A stretch of 64,000 nucleotides of DNA from JANQNX01 sp965601665 (GCA_965601665.1 OZ271833.1:62001-126000); one strand, 5' to 3'; counted from the first letter of the stretch, positions 17,297 to 26,564 are shown. Notes: a model not told the origin generated them from the sequence alone. A program made the numbers and translations.

Positions 17297-19771
17297 ATGT
17301 CAGAAGACCAAGAACAACTAGTTGAATCTATTAGGAATTTCGTCCCCATCAACGAGTTGACGTCCAACCTTGCCAGCCGCCTGCTGGATCGCTCCAGGGT
17401 GATGGAGCTAAAAAAAGGCAAGACCCTCTTTAACCAGGGCGATACCGACAGCTTTTCCTACTACCTGCTTGATGGTGAAATTGAATTCTATGCCAACAAG
17501 GAATTGAACAGCGTCATCAAGAGCGGTAGCGACCGGGCCCGCTATGCGCTGGCACAGCTGCAACCTCGGCAATTTACCGCCAAGGCCAAGACCCTCATCA
17601 AGTTTTTGCAAGTAGAGCGCGCCGAGCTCGACAAGCTGATGATGGTTGCCAACGAAACCACGTCCGAGCTCAGTAGCGGAGGTATTGAGGTTGAGGTCGA
17701 CGAAATCGAAGCGGGCGACGGTGATGAAGACTGGATGAGCGCCATGTTGCAGTCGGAACTGTTTGCACACATGCCGATGCAGAACATACACCAGTTGTTT
17801 GCCATGCTGGAGCCTGTTGATTTTTCTGCCGGTGATGTCGTGATCCAGCAGGGCGATCCGGGGGAAGACTATTTTATTATCTCTCACGGTACCTGTGCCG
17901 TTTATCGCAAACCTTCGCCCAAGGCGACCGAGGTCAAGCTGGCTGAACTGGGCTCCGGAGACAGCTTCGGCGAAGAGGCGTTAATCTCCGACTCTACCCG
18001 TAATGCTACGGTAAAAATGATCAGCGATGGCACGTTAATGCGCCTGGCAAAGGATACCTTCATTAATCTGATTAAAAATCCGACCCTGTCATCGGTCAGG
18101 TTTGACGCGGCTGAAGAGTTAATTGCGGCTGGCGCCAAATGGCTCGATGTGCGTTACCCGAATGAACATGAGGAATCCTCCATTGATGACAGTATTAATG
18201 TGCCGTTGAATGCATTGCGTCTCAAATCAGATGAACTGGAGCCATCGATCAAATACGTAATTTATTGTGATACCGGTGTGCGCAGTTCTACCGGGGCATT
18301 CCTGCTGGCTGAACGTGGCTTTGATGTCAGCTACCTTGAAGGTGGACTGGTCAACAACCCGGAGGCAGTCGGCGTACAAACTGTCGTGCCCAAACCTCCA
18401 CCGGCACCTAAAGCAGAGCCTAAGCCGGCGCCAGCTTCGGAACCTGAACCCGAGGAAGATGATGGTGAAATGGATGCCGATGTTATGGCCGAGGTCATCA
18501 ATGCTGAACTTGAGACAACTGATTTCAAGCTCAAACAAATTCAGGAACAGAGCAAACAGGAACAAGCAGACGCGGCCAAGAAGAAAGAACACGAGCAGAA
18601 AATGAAACAGCTCGAGGCCGAGCGTAAAAAACTTGAGCAGGAGAAAAAGAAAGCAGAAGCCGATTCGAAAAAACGCGCCGAACAGGAAGAGGCTCGGCTT
18701 AAAAAGCTCAAGCAGGATGCAGACAAGAAAATGCAGGCCGAGAAGAAAAAGCTCGAAGACATCTACAACAAGAATACCGAGGAGATGTCAAAGCTGCAGA
18801 AGCTCAAGGAAGAATCGGAAGCTAAACTGGCCAAAGAACGGGAAAAACTGGAGCAGCAGGCCGAGCTTGCCAGGAAACAAATGGAAGAAGCCCAGAAACT
18901 CAAGCAGCAACAGCAAGCCGAAGCCAGGAAACAAATGGAAGAAGCAGAGCGCCTGAAAAAGGAAATCGAGGAGTCCAGAAAACAACTGGAAGAGCAGGCG
19001 GCAAAAAAGAAACAGGAAGAAGAAGAACGCGAAAAGGCCGTGCAACAAAAAGCACGCGCCAAGATAGAAGCAGAGCGCAGAAAGCTTGCCGAACAGGTCG
19101 AGCGTAATACCAAGGAGTTTGAACAGCTACAGGAGCAAAAGGCTGCTGCAGAGGCCGCGCGCAAGGCTGCCAGGGAGGAGGCAGCAATAATTATCGAGGA
19201 ATACAAAAAAAGTCATGACCAGGAACGCGATGCTGAAAGGGCAAAACTTGAGGCTGAACGAAAAAAACTGGAAGAGGAGGCAAAGCATATCAGGCAGACG
19301 ATGCAGCAGATTGAACAGGCCCGCAACGAAGCCGAGTCAATCAAGCAGCAGGCATTGAGAGAAGCAGAAGAGTTACGGCAAAAGCAGACTGAATCAACCA
19401 GTTCGCAATCGCTTCGAGAACAGCTGGCTGCCGAGATCAAGGCCGCCGAGGAAAAGGCAAAAGAAGCCGAACGTGAAATCGAGGATGCAGAACACAAGGC
19501 CCGACTGACCGAGTCAGCTCAGCAGGAAAACGAGGCTGATATGGAGCGCAAGAAACAGGAGCAGGAAGCGCTTGCTGCCCAGATTAGTGATGATCTGCAG
19601 GAGTTTGAAGAGGAACACCAGTCGGCCAAACCATCAAGAACACAGATGCAAATGCAGGCCGATATGATGAAGCGAATCAAGCAGAAAGCGGCGGCAGCCA
19701 AGGAGCAGGCCAAATCCAAGAACGAAAGCCTGTTGGATGATATATCCAAGCAACTTGGCCGGACTGATTAA
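17297..19771 (+). CDS. Large protein with two cyclic-nucleotide-binding-like domains, a rhodanese domain and a long coiled coil
   Basis: An 824-residue cytoplasmic protein. The ATG at 17297 follows an AGGGA ribosome site. A degenerate cNMP-like domain (about 35-115, KKGKTLFNQGD) is followed by a better one (about 150-245, with FSAGDVVIQQGDPGEDYFII and GDSFGEEALI plus SDSTRNATV, the phosphate-binding cassette). A rhodanese domain (about 255-335) has YCDTGVRSS, with the active-site cysteine in the CDTGVRS loop. From about 390 to 810 the protein is a highly charged K/E/Q coiled coil with a long alanine-rich register. Cyclic-nucleotide binding, sulfur or redox sensing and a filament-like scaffold could be linked in one chain. 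The ligand is unknown, because the Arg and Glu of the cassette are only partly conserved. Confidence 0.85.
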   Translation: MSEDQEQLVESIRNFVPINELTSNLASRLLDRSRVMELKKGKTLFNQGDTDSFSYYLLDGEIEFYANKELNSVIKSGSDRARYALAQLQPRQFTAKAKTLIKFLQVERAELDKLMMVANETTSELSSGGIEVEVDEIEAGDGDEDWMSAMLQSELFAHMPMQNIHQLFAMLEPVDFSAGDVVIQQGDPGEDYFIISHGTCAVYRKPSPKATEVKLAELGSGDSFGEEALISDSTRNATVKMISDGTLMRLAKDTFINLIKNPTLSSVRFDAAEELIAAGAKWLDVRYPNEHEESSIDDSINVPLNALRLKSDELEPSIKYVIYCDTGVRSSTGAFLLAERGFDVSYLEGGLVNNPEAVGVQTVVPKPPPAPKAEPKPAPASEPEPEEDDGEMDADVMAEVINAELETTDFKLKQIQEQSKQEQADAAKKKEHEQKMKQLEAERKKLEQEKKKAEADSKKRAEQEEARLKKLKQDADKKMQAEKKKLEDIYNKNTEEMSKLQKLKEESEAKLAKEREKLEQQAELARKQMEEAQKLKQQQQAEARKQMEEAERLKKEIEESRKQLEEQAAKKKQEEEEREKAVQQKARAKIEAERRKLAEQVERNTKEFEQLQEQKAAAEAARKAAREEAAIIIEEYKKSHDQERDAERAKLEAERKKLEEEAKHIRQTMQQIEQARNEAESIKQQALREAEELRQKQTESTSSQSLREQLAAEIKAAEEKAKEAEREIEDAEHKARLTESAQQENEADMERKKQEQEALAAQISDDLQEFEEEHQSAKPSRTQMQMQADMMKRIKQKAAAAKEQAKSKNESLLDDISKQLGRTD

Positions 19772-19851
19772 CCACAATAATTTCTACATGTAACAGCATA
19801 TCTGTTATTTAGTCTTCAAAGAAAACCTATAAACACTCAGGAGAATAGAAA

Positions 19852-20400
19852 ATGAGCGATCGTATTGTTATGCGAGTTGGAGAAGCGCTTGTTGCTGGTG
19901 GCCCGCCGGGTACAGCAGCCGAGCCGGAAGTCATCATTGGTGAACTGGATGGGCCAGTTGGCACTGCCTTTGCCACGTTGCTGGGCGACCAGGTCAAGGG
20001 GCATTCCCGTGTATTGGCAATCATGAATACCGATATTATGGTGAAACCCGCCACCATTTGCGTAAGCAAGGTTACCGTGAAGAATGAGCGATATACCAAT
20101 ATCCTGATGGGTACCGTACAGGGTGCGATAGCTAACGGTGTACTCGATGCTGTCAGAAATGGTGATATTCCAAAAGAAAAAGCCAATGACCTGGGTATTA
20201 TCGTGTCCGTTTGGTTAAACCCCCTGGTTGCCAAGGCCGATGATCTGGATCATAAAATCCTGTTCGATATTCATCGCAAGGCAACCACTGCCGCGATTCA
20301 CAAGGCCATGAATAACGAGCCGGATATTGACTGGTTATTGGAAAACCAGGAAGAAATTGTGCATAAATATTATCAAATGGGACTGGATGGAAAGATATAA
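19852..20400 (+). CDS. Formaldehyde-activating-enzyme (Fae) homologue lacking the usual catalytic His
   Basis: A 182-residue protein with clear Fae-family sequence: GEALVAGG near 10, GPVGTAFATLLGD near 34, KGHSRVLAIMN, and VKPATICVSKVTVKNERY near 65-82. It has a C-terminal helical extension (DIDWLLENQEEIVHKYY). Classical Fae condenses formaldehyde with tetrahydromethanopterin and uses a His in an AHID motif near residue 17. Here that position reads TAAEPEVIIG, without the His, so the reaction may differ. No other C1-pterin gene is nearby. Strong CAGGAG ribosome site. It starts 80 bases after the coiled-coil gene. Confidence 0.85.
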   Translation: MSDRIVMRVGEALVAGGPPGTAAEPEVIIGELDGPVGTAFATLLGDQVKGHSRVLAIMNTDIMVKPATICVSKVTVKNERYTNILMGTVQGAIANGVLDAVRNGDIPKEKANDLGIIVSVWLNPLVAKADDLDHKILFDIHRKATTAAIHKAMNNEPDIDWLLENQEEIVHKYYQMGLDGKI

Positions 20401-20440
20401 TTCTATCCGATTTGACACTATGTATAACGGGCAGCATGTA

Positions 20441-21664
20441 ATGAACCAGCCGATAAGACAGTTTATTTCATGTTGCCTTTCTTTATGCAGCATGGTCGTT
20501 ATTGCAGAAGAGCTTTCTGTTGTAAATTCAAACGAGGTGCTGGACTCTGCCTATTTGTCATCAACTTATCATCGTGTTGACAACGTAGACTTCATCAATG
20601 GCTTTTACGTATTCGATGTCGAGTCAGATTTTGGCCAGCTTGAACTGGTATCAAAAGCACTATTTATGAATCGCGTGGACGAAATAAAAACGCTTGGTGA
20701 GGCAATAACGCTGTATGAAAGAGAAAACAGGCAGCTATCCTACGAACTTAGAAGTGGCTTACGCGTTACCGCGAACTCGCCAGTTGACATCATCGCCAAT
20801 CCGTTTGGCACAGCATCGGAACTGGCAACGCAACTGAGCAATAGTCTCGGCGACACGTTAACCGGGAAGAGCCCTTTCATAGAGAAGTATGCTTCCCGTT
20901 ATGTGTATTCTGAACCGAAAGATCCGACTACGGCTGCACATAAACGAAATACTGCGTATCAGATGCAACTGGATCTGTATTCCGGGAATTACCGGGTACA
21001 GACATTTTTGAATACGATAGCCAATGCACGCTCGGCAGGCAGGGTCTCTGCAGGTGTTGGTGTAGGGCGCGGTTTTTTTAATACCCGCAGACAAAGCGCT
21101 CTTGATTTGAGCATCAGGCAGACACTGAAAAACAAGACACTGGAAGAACTGAATCAGTTGCACCGTAATGTTTTGAACAGGCTCGATACCAACCTGCTGC
21201 AGACGGATGCATTCATGAGCCAGCCTTTTTTGTCACCAACTAACAGAACAGTGATTTTGTCTTACCTTGAACAGATATCAGGTGTTGAAGATCTGAAGCT
21301 TATGATTGAGATGATCAATAACACAGATAATGAGGTGACAACACTGGTATTTGAACGGCTTTGCAAATCACTTTATTTTTACTATAACCGACATGAGCAG
21401 TTCACCCGTTTTGTCAATTTCGAACAGCACCCGGCCGTGACTACGGCAACTGACCGTATTGTTTTTTTTGAGCATCGCGATCATTTAATCTGGGACGAAA
21501 ACAACCAGGCTACCTATTCAAAGCTTGCGGAAGCTGCGCTTGATAACGGTTACCTTGAACTTCATGTTGTGTCACTCGGTACTTTTTCAGACAAGGCATC
21601 CGAGGAACTTCAGCAACTCGGGTATGAAACTAAGCAGGAATATTTGACTGGCCTTTCCGAGTAG
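20441..21664 (+). CDS. Exported protein of unknown function, about 407 residues
   Basis: I do not recognise a family. The start ATG at 20441 (MNQPIRQFIS) gives a signal peptide of about 24 residues ending SMVVIAEE. The reading frame is open further upstream, into the fae-like gene, but that extension has no ribosome site and would bury the signal. The mature protein is mixed alpha/beta and mostly polar. It has an Arg/Gly patch (GRVSAGVGVGRGFFNTRRQS, about residues 205-224) in the middle, a helical part with LNQLHRNVLNRLDTNLLQ, and FVNFEQHPAVTTATDRIVFF near 325. It lies 40 bases after the Fae homologue in the same direction, so cotranscription is possible. Confidence 0.6.
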   Translation: MNQPIRQFISCCLSLCSMVVIAEELSVVNSNEVLDSAYLSSTYHRVDNVDFINGFYVFDVESDFGQLELVSKALFMNRVDEIKTLGEAITLYERENRQLSYELRSGLRVTANSPVDIIANPFGTASELATQLSNSLGDTLTGKSPFIEKYASRYVYSEPKDPTTAAHKRNTAYQMQLDLYSGNYRVQTFLNTIANARSAGRVSAGVGVGRGFFNTRRQSALDLSIRQTLKNKTLEELNQLHRNVLNRLDTNLLQTDAFMSQPFLSPTNRTVILSYLEQISGVEDLKLMIEMINNTDNEVTTLVFERLCKSLYFYYNRHEQFTRFVNFEQHPAVTTATDRIVFFEHRDHLIWDENNQATYSKLAEAALDNGYLELHVVSLGTFSDKASEELQQLGYETKQEYLTGLSE

Positions 21665-21678
21665 TAAACATAACCGCT

Positions 21679-21933
21679 ATGAAACAATTCTCTGAATCTG
21701 ACATATCACGCATCATTGAGATGGCCTGGGAAGATCGCACACCGTTTGAGGCTATTGAAAAGTGCTATGGGCTGTCCGAACAGGATGTCATAAAACTAAT
21801 GCGTAATAATCTGAAAAAAACCAGTTTCAATAGCTGGCGCGCCCGCGTGAGTGGTAGAAAGACAAAGCACGGGGCACTTAGGCCCGATGATGTTACCCGC
21901 GCATACTGTCCGACCCAGTACAAGCAACGTTAA
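21679..21933 (+). CDS. DUF2805 (TIGR03643) family small protein
   Basis: An 84-residue cytoplasmic protein matching the DUF2805 pattern: IIEMAWEDRTPFEAIEKCYG (about 11-30), then GLSEQDVIKLMR, SFNSWRARVSGRKTKH and a basic C-terminus. The N-terminal half looks like a helix-turn-helix. The family is widespread and uncharacterised. It starts 14 bases after the previous gene and ends 8 bases before the convergent PHP gene, so termination signals are shared or absent. Confidence 0.85.
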   Translation: MKQFSESDISRIIEMAWEDRTPFEAIEKCYGLSEQDVIKLMRNNLKKTSFNSWRARVSGRKTKHGALRPDDVTRAYCPTQYKQR

Positions 21934-21940
21934 CGCAGTC

Positions 21941-22774
21941 TCAGTGCCAGATTTCCCAGATCGGGGTAAGTCCTTCCGGCATTGACGACAAGTTACCTAG
22001 TTGGCCCCACGGTGTTTGTTCATTATGAAAGTCTGACCCTGCTGATGCGGCCAGTTCAAATTTCCGTGCATAACCAGCGCTTTGCTGAATTTCCTGTTTA
22101 TCGTTATGTCCGGTCACTACCTCAATGGCCTTACCACCATGCTCCTTGAAGTCAGAAATAAGTCGTCTTAATTTAGTCGCCGTCATCCTGTACCGCATTG
22201 GATGGGCAATAACAGCTATACCACCGGCGTTGTGAATCGTCGCGATCGTTTCATCCAGCAAGGGCCAGTCGACCGACACGTAACCGGGCTTATTGCGTAC
22301 GAGATAACGCTTGAATACATCTGACTGGTTTCGGGCATAACCTTTCTCGACGAGAAATTGTGCAAAATGCTGTCTTGTCACCGTACCGGTACCGGCCAGC
22401 TGTTTTGCATGTTCGTAGGCCTGCTCTATACCTGCCTTTTCCAGTTTCTCACTAATTCTGATTGCTCGCTGTTCCCGCAATTGCGCCAGGTTCATTGTCA
22501 GTTTATTAATAGCCGCGCAGTCAGGATCTATCTTCAAACCAACGATGTGCACGGTTGTGTTATTCCATTTTGCCGACAGCTCTATGCCGTTAATCAGGTG
22601 AATATCAAGCGTTGCCGCAGCCTGTCTCGCCTCGGCAAGTCCATTTATCGTGTCATGGTCGGTCAGCGCGAGGTTATGAATGCCCAGGGCATTGGCCCTG
22701 GCAATCAACTGCGCCGGCGCAATGGCGCCATCCGATGCGGTCGAGTGTGTATGTAAATCGTAGATCACTGACAC
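21941..22774 (-). CDS. PHP-domain phosphoesterase (RNase AM/YciV-like)
   Basis: A 277-residue metal-dependent phosphoesterase. PHP motifs are visible: YDLHTHSTASDG (5-16), ALTDHDTING (36-45), GIELSAKW near 62, VIAHPMRY near 190 and a late SAGSDFHNE near 248. YciV/TrpH-type members hydrolyse 3',5'-nucleoside bisphosphates and trim RNA 5' ends. It probably starts at the GTG at 22774, nine bases after yajQ, in a leftward operon with yajQ, the DUF3301 gene and apbE upstream. Confidence 0.88.
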   Translation of the reverse strand: MSVIYDLHTHSTASDGAIAPAQLIARANALGIHNLALTDHDTINGLAEARQAAATLDIHLINGIELSAKWNNTTVHIVGLKIDPDCAAINKLTMNLAQLREQRAIRISEKLEKAGIEQAYEHAKQLAGTGTVTRQHFAQFLVEKGYARNQSDVFKRYLVRNKPGYVSVDWPLLDETIATIHNAGGIAVIAHPMRYRMTATKLRRLISDFKEHGGKAIEVVTGHNDKQEIQQSAGYARKFELAASAGSDFHNEQTPWGQLGNLSSMPEGLTPIWEIWH

Positions 22775-22783
22775 GAAATCGTT

Positions 22784-23266
22784 TCAATCACGGAAGTTGA
22801 CGAATTGTAATGGCAGGCTGAATTTAGCGGCCTTGATATCGGCAATCGCCTGTTGCAGATCGTCTCTTTTCTTGCCGCTGACCCGTACCTGGTCACCCTG
22901 GATACTGGCCTGGACCTTCATTTTCTTTTCCTTGATGAGTTTCACTATCTTACGTGCGAGGTCGGCGTCTATCCCTTTTTTTATCATTACCGTTTGCCTT
23001 GCCTGGTTATTGTTTTCCTCTATATCACCATACTCCAGGCAACGAACATCGATGCCGCGCTTTGATACCCTGTTTTCCAGAATGTCTTTAATCTGTTTCA
23101 CCTGGAACTCGGAAGCGGAACGTATCAACAGGCTGTCATCATTTAATTCGACCCCTGAGTCCGTACCTTTAAAATCAAAGCGGTTACCTATTTCACGGTT
23201 GGCCTGATCAACGGCATTGGTCAATTCATGCTGTTCAATTTCCGAGACGACATCAAATGATGGCAT
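22784..23266 (-). CDS. yajQ: YajQ-family nucleotide-binding protein
   Basis: A 160-residue protein of normal family length. It has the defining N-terminus MPSFDVVSEIEQHELTNAVD, then EIGNRFDFKGTDS (about 26-38), and a C-terminal VRVSGKKRDDLQQAIADIK plus QFVNFRD. YajQ proteins have two ferredoxin-like folds; some homologues bind cyclic di-GMP and act on transcription factors. GGAG ribosome site. Lies between the DUF3301 and PHP genes in one leftward operon. Confidence 0.95.
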   Translation of the reverse strand: MPSFDVVSEIEQHELTNAVDQANREIGNRFDFKGTDSGVELNDDSLLIRSASEFQVKQIKDILENRVSKRGIDVRCLEYGDIEENNNQARQTVMIKKGIDADLARKIVKLIKEKKMKVQASIQGDQVRVSGKKRDDLQQAIADIKAAKFSLPLQFVNFRD

Positions 23267-23271
23267 TAGAA

Positions 23272-23625
23272 TTACTCCGTGTTTTGATTAATCGTATTCT
23301 TGTCCTGAGTTTCGACAATATGTCCTTGCGGATGCTCCAGGTGTATTGAATGGATCCGGTAACCTATCAGGTTAGCCGTGCCATTATAACGGTTATAACC
23401 ATCAAGACTAAACTCGAATCGGTACTGCCTGTACCAGGTAGCGAAACCATCGCTGTCGCGCCCGGGACGTATTGAACAAAGTGCAACAGTTTCATCGAGA
23501 AGTTGGTAATTATACTGTTTGCAATAGCGACGCGAATTGGAGACGGCCTGCTCTCTGGCACGTAATGAGTCCTGCCAGAACCACACCAGTAGGCCGAGGA
23601 TGATAAGGAATATAATTGAATTCAT
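23272..23625 (-). CDS. DUF3301 family membrane-anchored protein
   Basis: A 117-residue protein with a single N-terminal membrane anchor (about residues 3-19, IIFLIILGLLVWFWQD). A soluble domain follows, with the conserved ARREQ-like CKQYNYQLLDETVAL stretch and RQYRFEFSLDGYNRYNGTA (about 65-83). Function of the family is unknown. The start overlaps the apbE stop by 4 bases (ATGA), and yajQ starts 5 bases after its own stop. It is therefore tightly embedded in the apbE-yajQ operon. Confidence 0.88.
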   Translation of the reverse strand: MNSIIFLIILGLLVWFWQDSLRAREQAVSNSRRYCKQYNYQLLDETVALCSIRPGRDSDGFATWYRQYRFEFSLDGYNRYNGTANLIGYRIHSIHLEHPQGHIVETQDKNTINQNTE

Positions 23626-24632
23626 TGCCTACCCAGGTACTTTTCAAAGAAGGTATTGTGATGATCGATAAAGCCGTTATCTGAACGGCTAATCATATAG
23701 ATGGGTATTTCCAACTGGTTTGCAAGTGCCATCCCGGCGTCTTTTCCCATAACAAGCATCGCGGTCGCAAGCGCATCTGCATGCATACAGTCTTCATGAA
23801 TGACCGTAACGGAGGCCAGCTGATGTGTAACAGGTCTGCCAGTTGCCGGATTAATAGTATGTGTATACCTGTTACCATCTCGTTCGAAAAAATTGCGGTA
23901 ATCACCAGAAGTCGCCATGGCCATGTTGTTTAACTGGACAATGGTTTGCGCATTGCGCGCATATGGGTCGGGCTTCTCTATGCCTATTTGCCAGGCCTTT
24001 TGCTGCTTGTTGTTACCGTTGGCACGTAATTCGCCACCGATGTCTACCAGGTAGTTCTGTATACCACGCAGGTCAAGCTGTTGTGCAATACGGTCAACCG
24101 CATAGCCCTTGGCCAGAGCGGACAGATCGATATACATCAAGTCACTGGTTCGGGCGATATTGTTTTTGGTTTCATCCAGTACCAGTTTTTCATAGCCAAC
24201 CCGGGCAAGCGTTGATTCAATTGCACCATCGTCAGGAACTGCTATACGGGGCTCTGGGCCGAAACCCCACAGGTTTACCAATGGCCCAACAGTAACATCA
24301 AATGCACCACGGGTAATGACACTAATGTACTGCGCTGTCTTAATGACGTGAAACAGCTCTTCTGAGATAGCGACTGGTGTATTGATGCTGTTGCGGTTTA
24401 GTAGTGACAGCTCTGAATCATCGATATAAGTCGACATTGACTGGTTGATTTCCTGTAACAGCTTATCTATCTGGTTGTGCAGGTTGTCATTATCAATTCG
24501 ATTTTCACTGTCACGGTAGGTGACGTTGTAATATGTGCCCATGGTTTTTCCCTGCAGCACAGCCCAGTTTCCGGTTTCAGAACAGCCCGTAACAAACAGG
24601 AGGACAGACAGGGTGAAAAACGTGGATTTCAT
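23622..24632 (-). CDS. apbE: FAD:protein FMN transferase ApbE
   Basis: A 336-residue lipoprotein (lipobox LFVTGCSE, Cys17) that attaches FMN covalently to threonine residues of extracytoplasmic flavoproteins such as the NQR and RNF subunits. Family marks are GKTMGTYYNVTY (about 29-40), SALAKGYAVDRIAQ near 180, GGELRANG near 207, the metal-site region THTINPATGRPV near 250-261, and a late HADALATAM (about 277). It is the first gene of a leftward operon with the DUF3301 gene, yajQ and the PHP gene. Its usual targets (nqr, rnf) are not in the window. Confidence 0.95.
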   Translation of the reverse strand: MKSTFFTLSVLLFVTGCSETGNWAVLQGKTMGTYYNVTYRDSENRIDNDNLHNQIDKLLQEINQSMSTYIDDSELSLLNRNSINTPVAISEELFHVIKTAQYISVITRGAFDVTVGPLVNLWGFGPEPRIAVPDDGAIESTLARVGYEKLVLDETKNNIARTSDLMYIDLSALAKGYAVDRIAQQLDLRGIQNYLVDIGGELRANGNNKQQKAWQIGIEKPDPYARNAQTIVQLNNMAMATSGDYRNFFERDGNRYTHTINPATGRPVTHQLASVTVIHEDCMHADALATAMLVMGKDAGMALANQLEIPIYMISRSDNGFIDHHNTFFEKYLGRQ

Positions 24633-24830
24633 TGCATTCGTGAAAGCAACACTTGATTTAGAACAAATATCATTTAAATAATCAATTTATTCAAGTATCT
24701 ACATTAATAAGCGCTATTAATTTCTGTGAACATTGTTTATTCTGTTTAAAGAAGCGAAAGGACTGTAGCATGGGATCGGTTCGTCCCCGGGTAAAGGGAA
24801 ACTCCGACATTCTAATGATTAATTATAACC

Positions 24831-26564
24831 ATGACAGTCGAGATTAAAAAAGCGCTCATCATTGACGATGACGAAGATTACAGGAACCTCCTGGTCAGAA
24901 AATTACACCGTAATTTTCCGGCACTGGATGTGGTTGAACTTGACCCTCTCTCCGACGATATGCCCGATGAAGATTATGGCTGGGCCGCTATTGATTTTAT
25001 CCTGCTTGATTACAACCTGGGCATTGATGTTACCGGTCTGGACTGGTATCGACAGTTTGATGCAGGCGTTCTGCCTGCGACTATACTTCTGACGGCCAAG
25101 GGTAGTGAGGAAGTCGCTGTGAAGGCAATCAAGCTTGGCGTGGATAACTATATCGCCAAGGATAAGTTTGATGACAAAAAACTCTCGGAGTCGATTAAAC
25201 GCTGTGTAGAGGAAAAGCACGAGGAAAGACAGAAACGCCTCGATATGTCCGATCAGATTAATGTATTCAGCAAACCAAACTTTATTAATCGCCTGAAGCG
25301 GGTCACAGATGAAAAGAATACCGATGACCATTTACTGATGATTAACCCGGTTTCTTACCAGGAAATAGGCAGGCAAAAGGGCATTATGTCGCAAGAACAA
25401 TATATTCGTCATGTTGCCAATAGACTCTATGACTATTTCAAGAGAAAGGAAATCTCACAAAATATTTTCATTTTCAGGGAAGAATATATTGCGGTGATCC
25501 TGCGTGTTAAGGCCTACAAGCGACTGGTTGCGCGGCTTCATCGTTTACTGGAGGAAGATACATACGATATCGATCAGATCAGGTACAGTTGTGCGGCAAA
25601 CATCAGCGCGATTAGCCCGGAAAGTCTGGATGTGAAAGAGCTTGAACGCAGCGATTTTGAACTGTTATCCATTGCAATGGTGTTGTGTAATTCGTTGAAG
25701 AAAGACGAAACAGAGCATTTTCGCAGCTACGGCGATGTAAATCTGAAAAACTTTAATGCGACGAATGAAGTGCCCATTTTTTCTGATGCAATGCAGACCG
25801 TCGATATTGAAAATGCTATCAAGGATGGCAGGGTCTCGGCCAACTATCAACCCTGGGTAGGGATGCACTCCGATGGTAATGAGGATTTAAGAGAGATCTA
25901 TGATGTAAGGATCGAACTCTTCGATATCAGGGGCTTTGCCATTAGCCAGAGTATGCTGATCAAACTAATGGATGATGCCTACGCTAAAAGGACTATCGAT
26001 CGCTGGGTGCTGAAAACGGCCGCCAGCAAGATTATGGACTTGCACGAAAAGAAGGCCGATAACAATATCAAGCTGGCAGTCAAGATAACAATCAGTTCGG
26101 TCTCTGAAGAATCATTCATTCCGTGGTTTCGGGAATTATTAACGGAAATTAACCTGACCAATGATTATCTACTTATCGAGATTGATGCTGGCCAGTTTGT
26201 ACGTAATCCGGATGTGTTCAAGGATCTGTATTATTCTATCGGGGTTGAGTACAAGGTTAAATTCATTCTTTCCGGCATACATGACATGGATCTGTATCAG
26301 CTGGCCAATGAAAAATACCCGTTTGAATACGTCAAGTTGAACATCAGTTTATTGATTGGTGGCGGTAATCGCTGGCATCTAAATAAATTTATTGCCGATA
26401 TACAGTCAACCGACACCAGTATTATTGCAATCAATATCTCGGATGCCGCCAAGTTGTCGCTGGCAACCGAATATAATGTTGATTACATGCACGGTTACCT
26501 GATAGGCAAACCGGTTAAAGACATCATTACGGATAATCGCGGTGATTTTTACTGCGTAATTTAA
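24831..26564 (+). CDS. Response-regulator-like protein with degenerate GGDEF- and EAL-like regions
   Basis: A 577-residue protein. The N-terminal receiver domain (about 1-125) has DDDED at 12-16, a phosphorylatable aspartate in FILLDYNLG, and TAKGS and DNYIAKDKF. The middle (about 150-290) has the size of a GGDEF domain but shows no GGDEF signature. The C-terminal part (about 325-570) follows the EAL layout (VSANYQPWV, IDRWVLKTA, YLIGKP), but the catalytic EAL is replaced by RIEL-like sequence and IEIDA, so phosphodiesterase activity is unlikely. It is most simply a phosphorelay-controlled cyclic-di-GMP sensor or scaffold. No kinase is adjacent. Confidence 0.75.
   Translation: MTVEIKKALIIDDDEDYRNLLVRKLHRNFPALDVVELDPLSDDMPDEDYGWAAIDFILLDYNLGIDVTGLDWYRQFDAGVLPATILLTAKGSEEVAVKAIKLGVDNYIAKDKFDDKKLSESIKRCVEEKHEERQKRLDMSDQINVFSKPNFINRLKRVTDEKNTDDHLLMINPVSYQEIGRQKGIMSQEQYIRHVANRLYDYFKRKEISQNIFIFREEYIAVILRVKAYKRLVARLHRLLEEDTYDIDQIRYSCAANISAISPESLDVKELERSDFELLSIAMVLCNSLKKDETEHFRSYGDVNLKNFNATNEVPIFSDAMQTVDIENAIKDGRVSANYQPWVGMHSDGNEDLREIYDVRIELFDIRGFAISQSMLIKLMDDAYAKRTIDRWVLKTAASKIMDLHEKKADNNIKLAVKITISSVSEESFIPWFRELLTEINLTNDYLLIEIDAGQFVRNPDVFKDLYYSIGVEYKVKFILSGIHDMDLYQLANEKYPFEYVKLNISLLIGGGNRWHLNKFIADIQSTDTSIIAINISDAAKLSLATEYNVDYMHGYLIGKPVKDIITDNRGDFYCVI

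Noticed and set aside
18541..19749. Several serine- and cysteine-rich leftward frames
   Set aside because: They are antisense shadows of the Lys/Glu-rich coiled coil of the 17297 gene.
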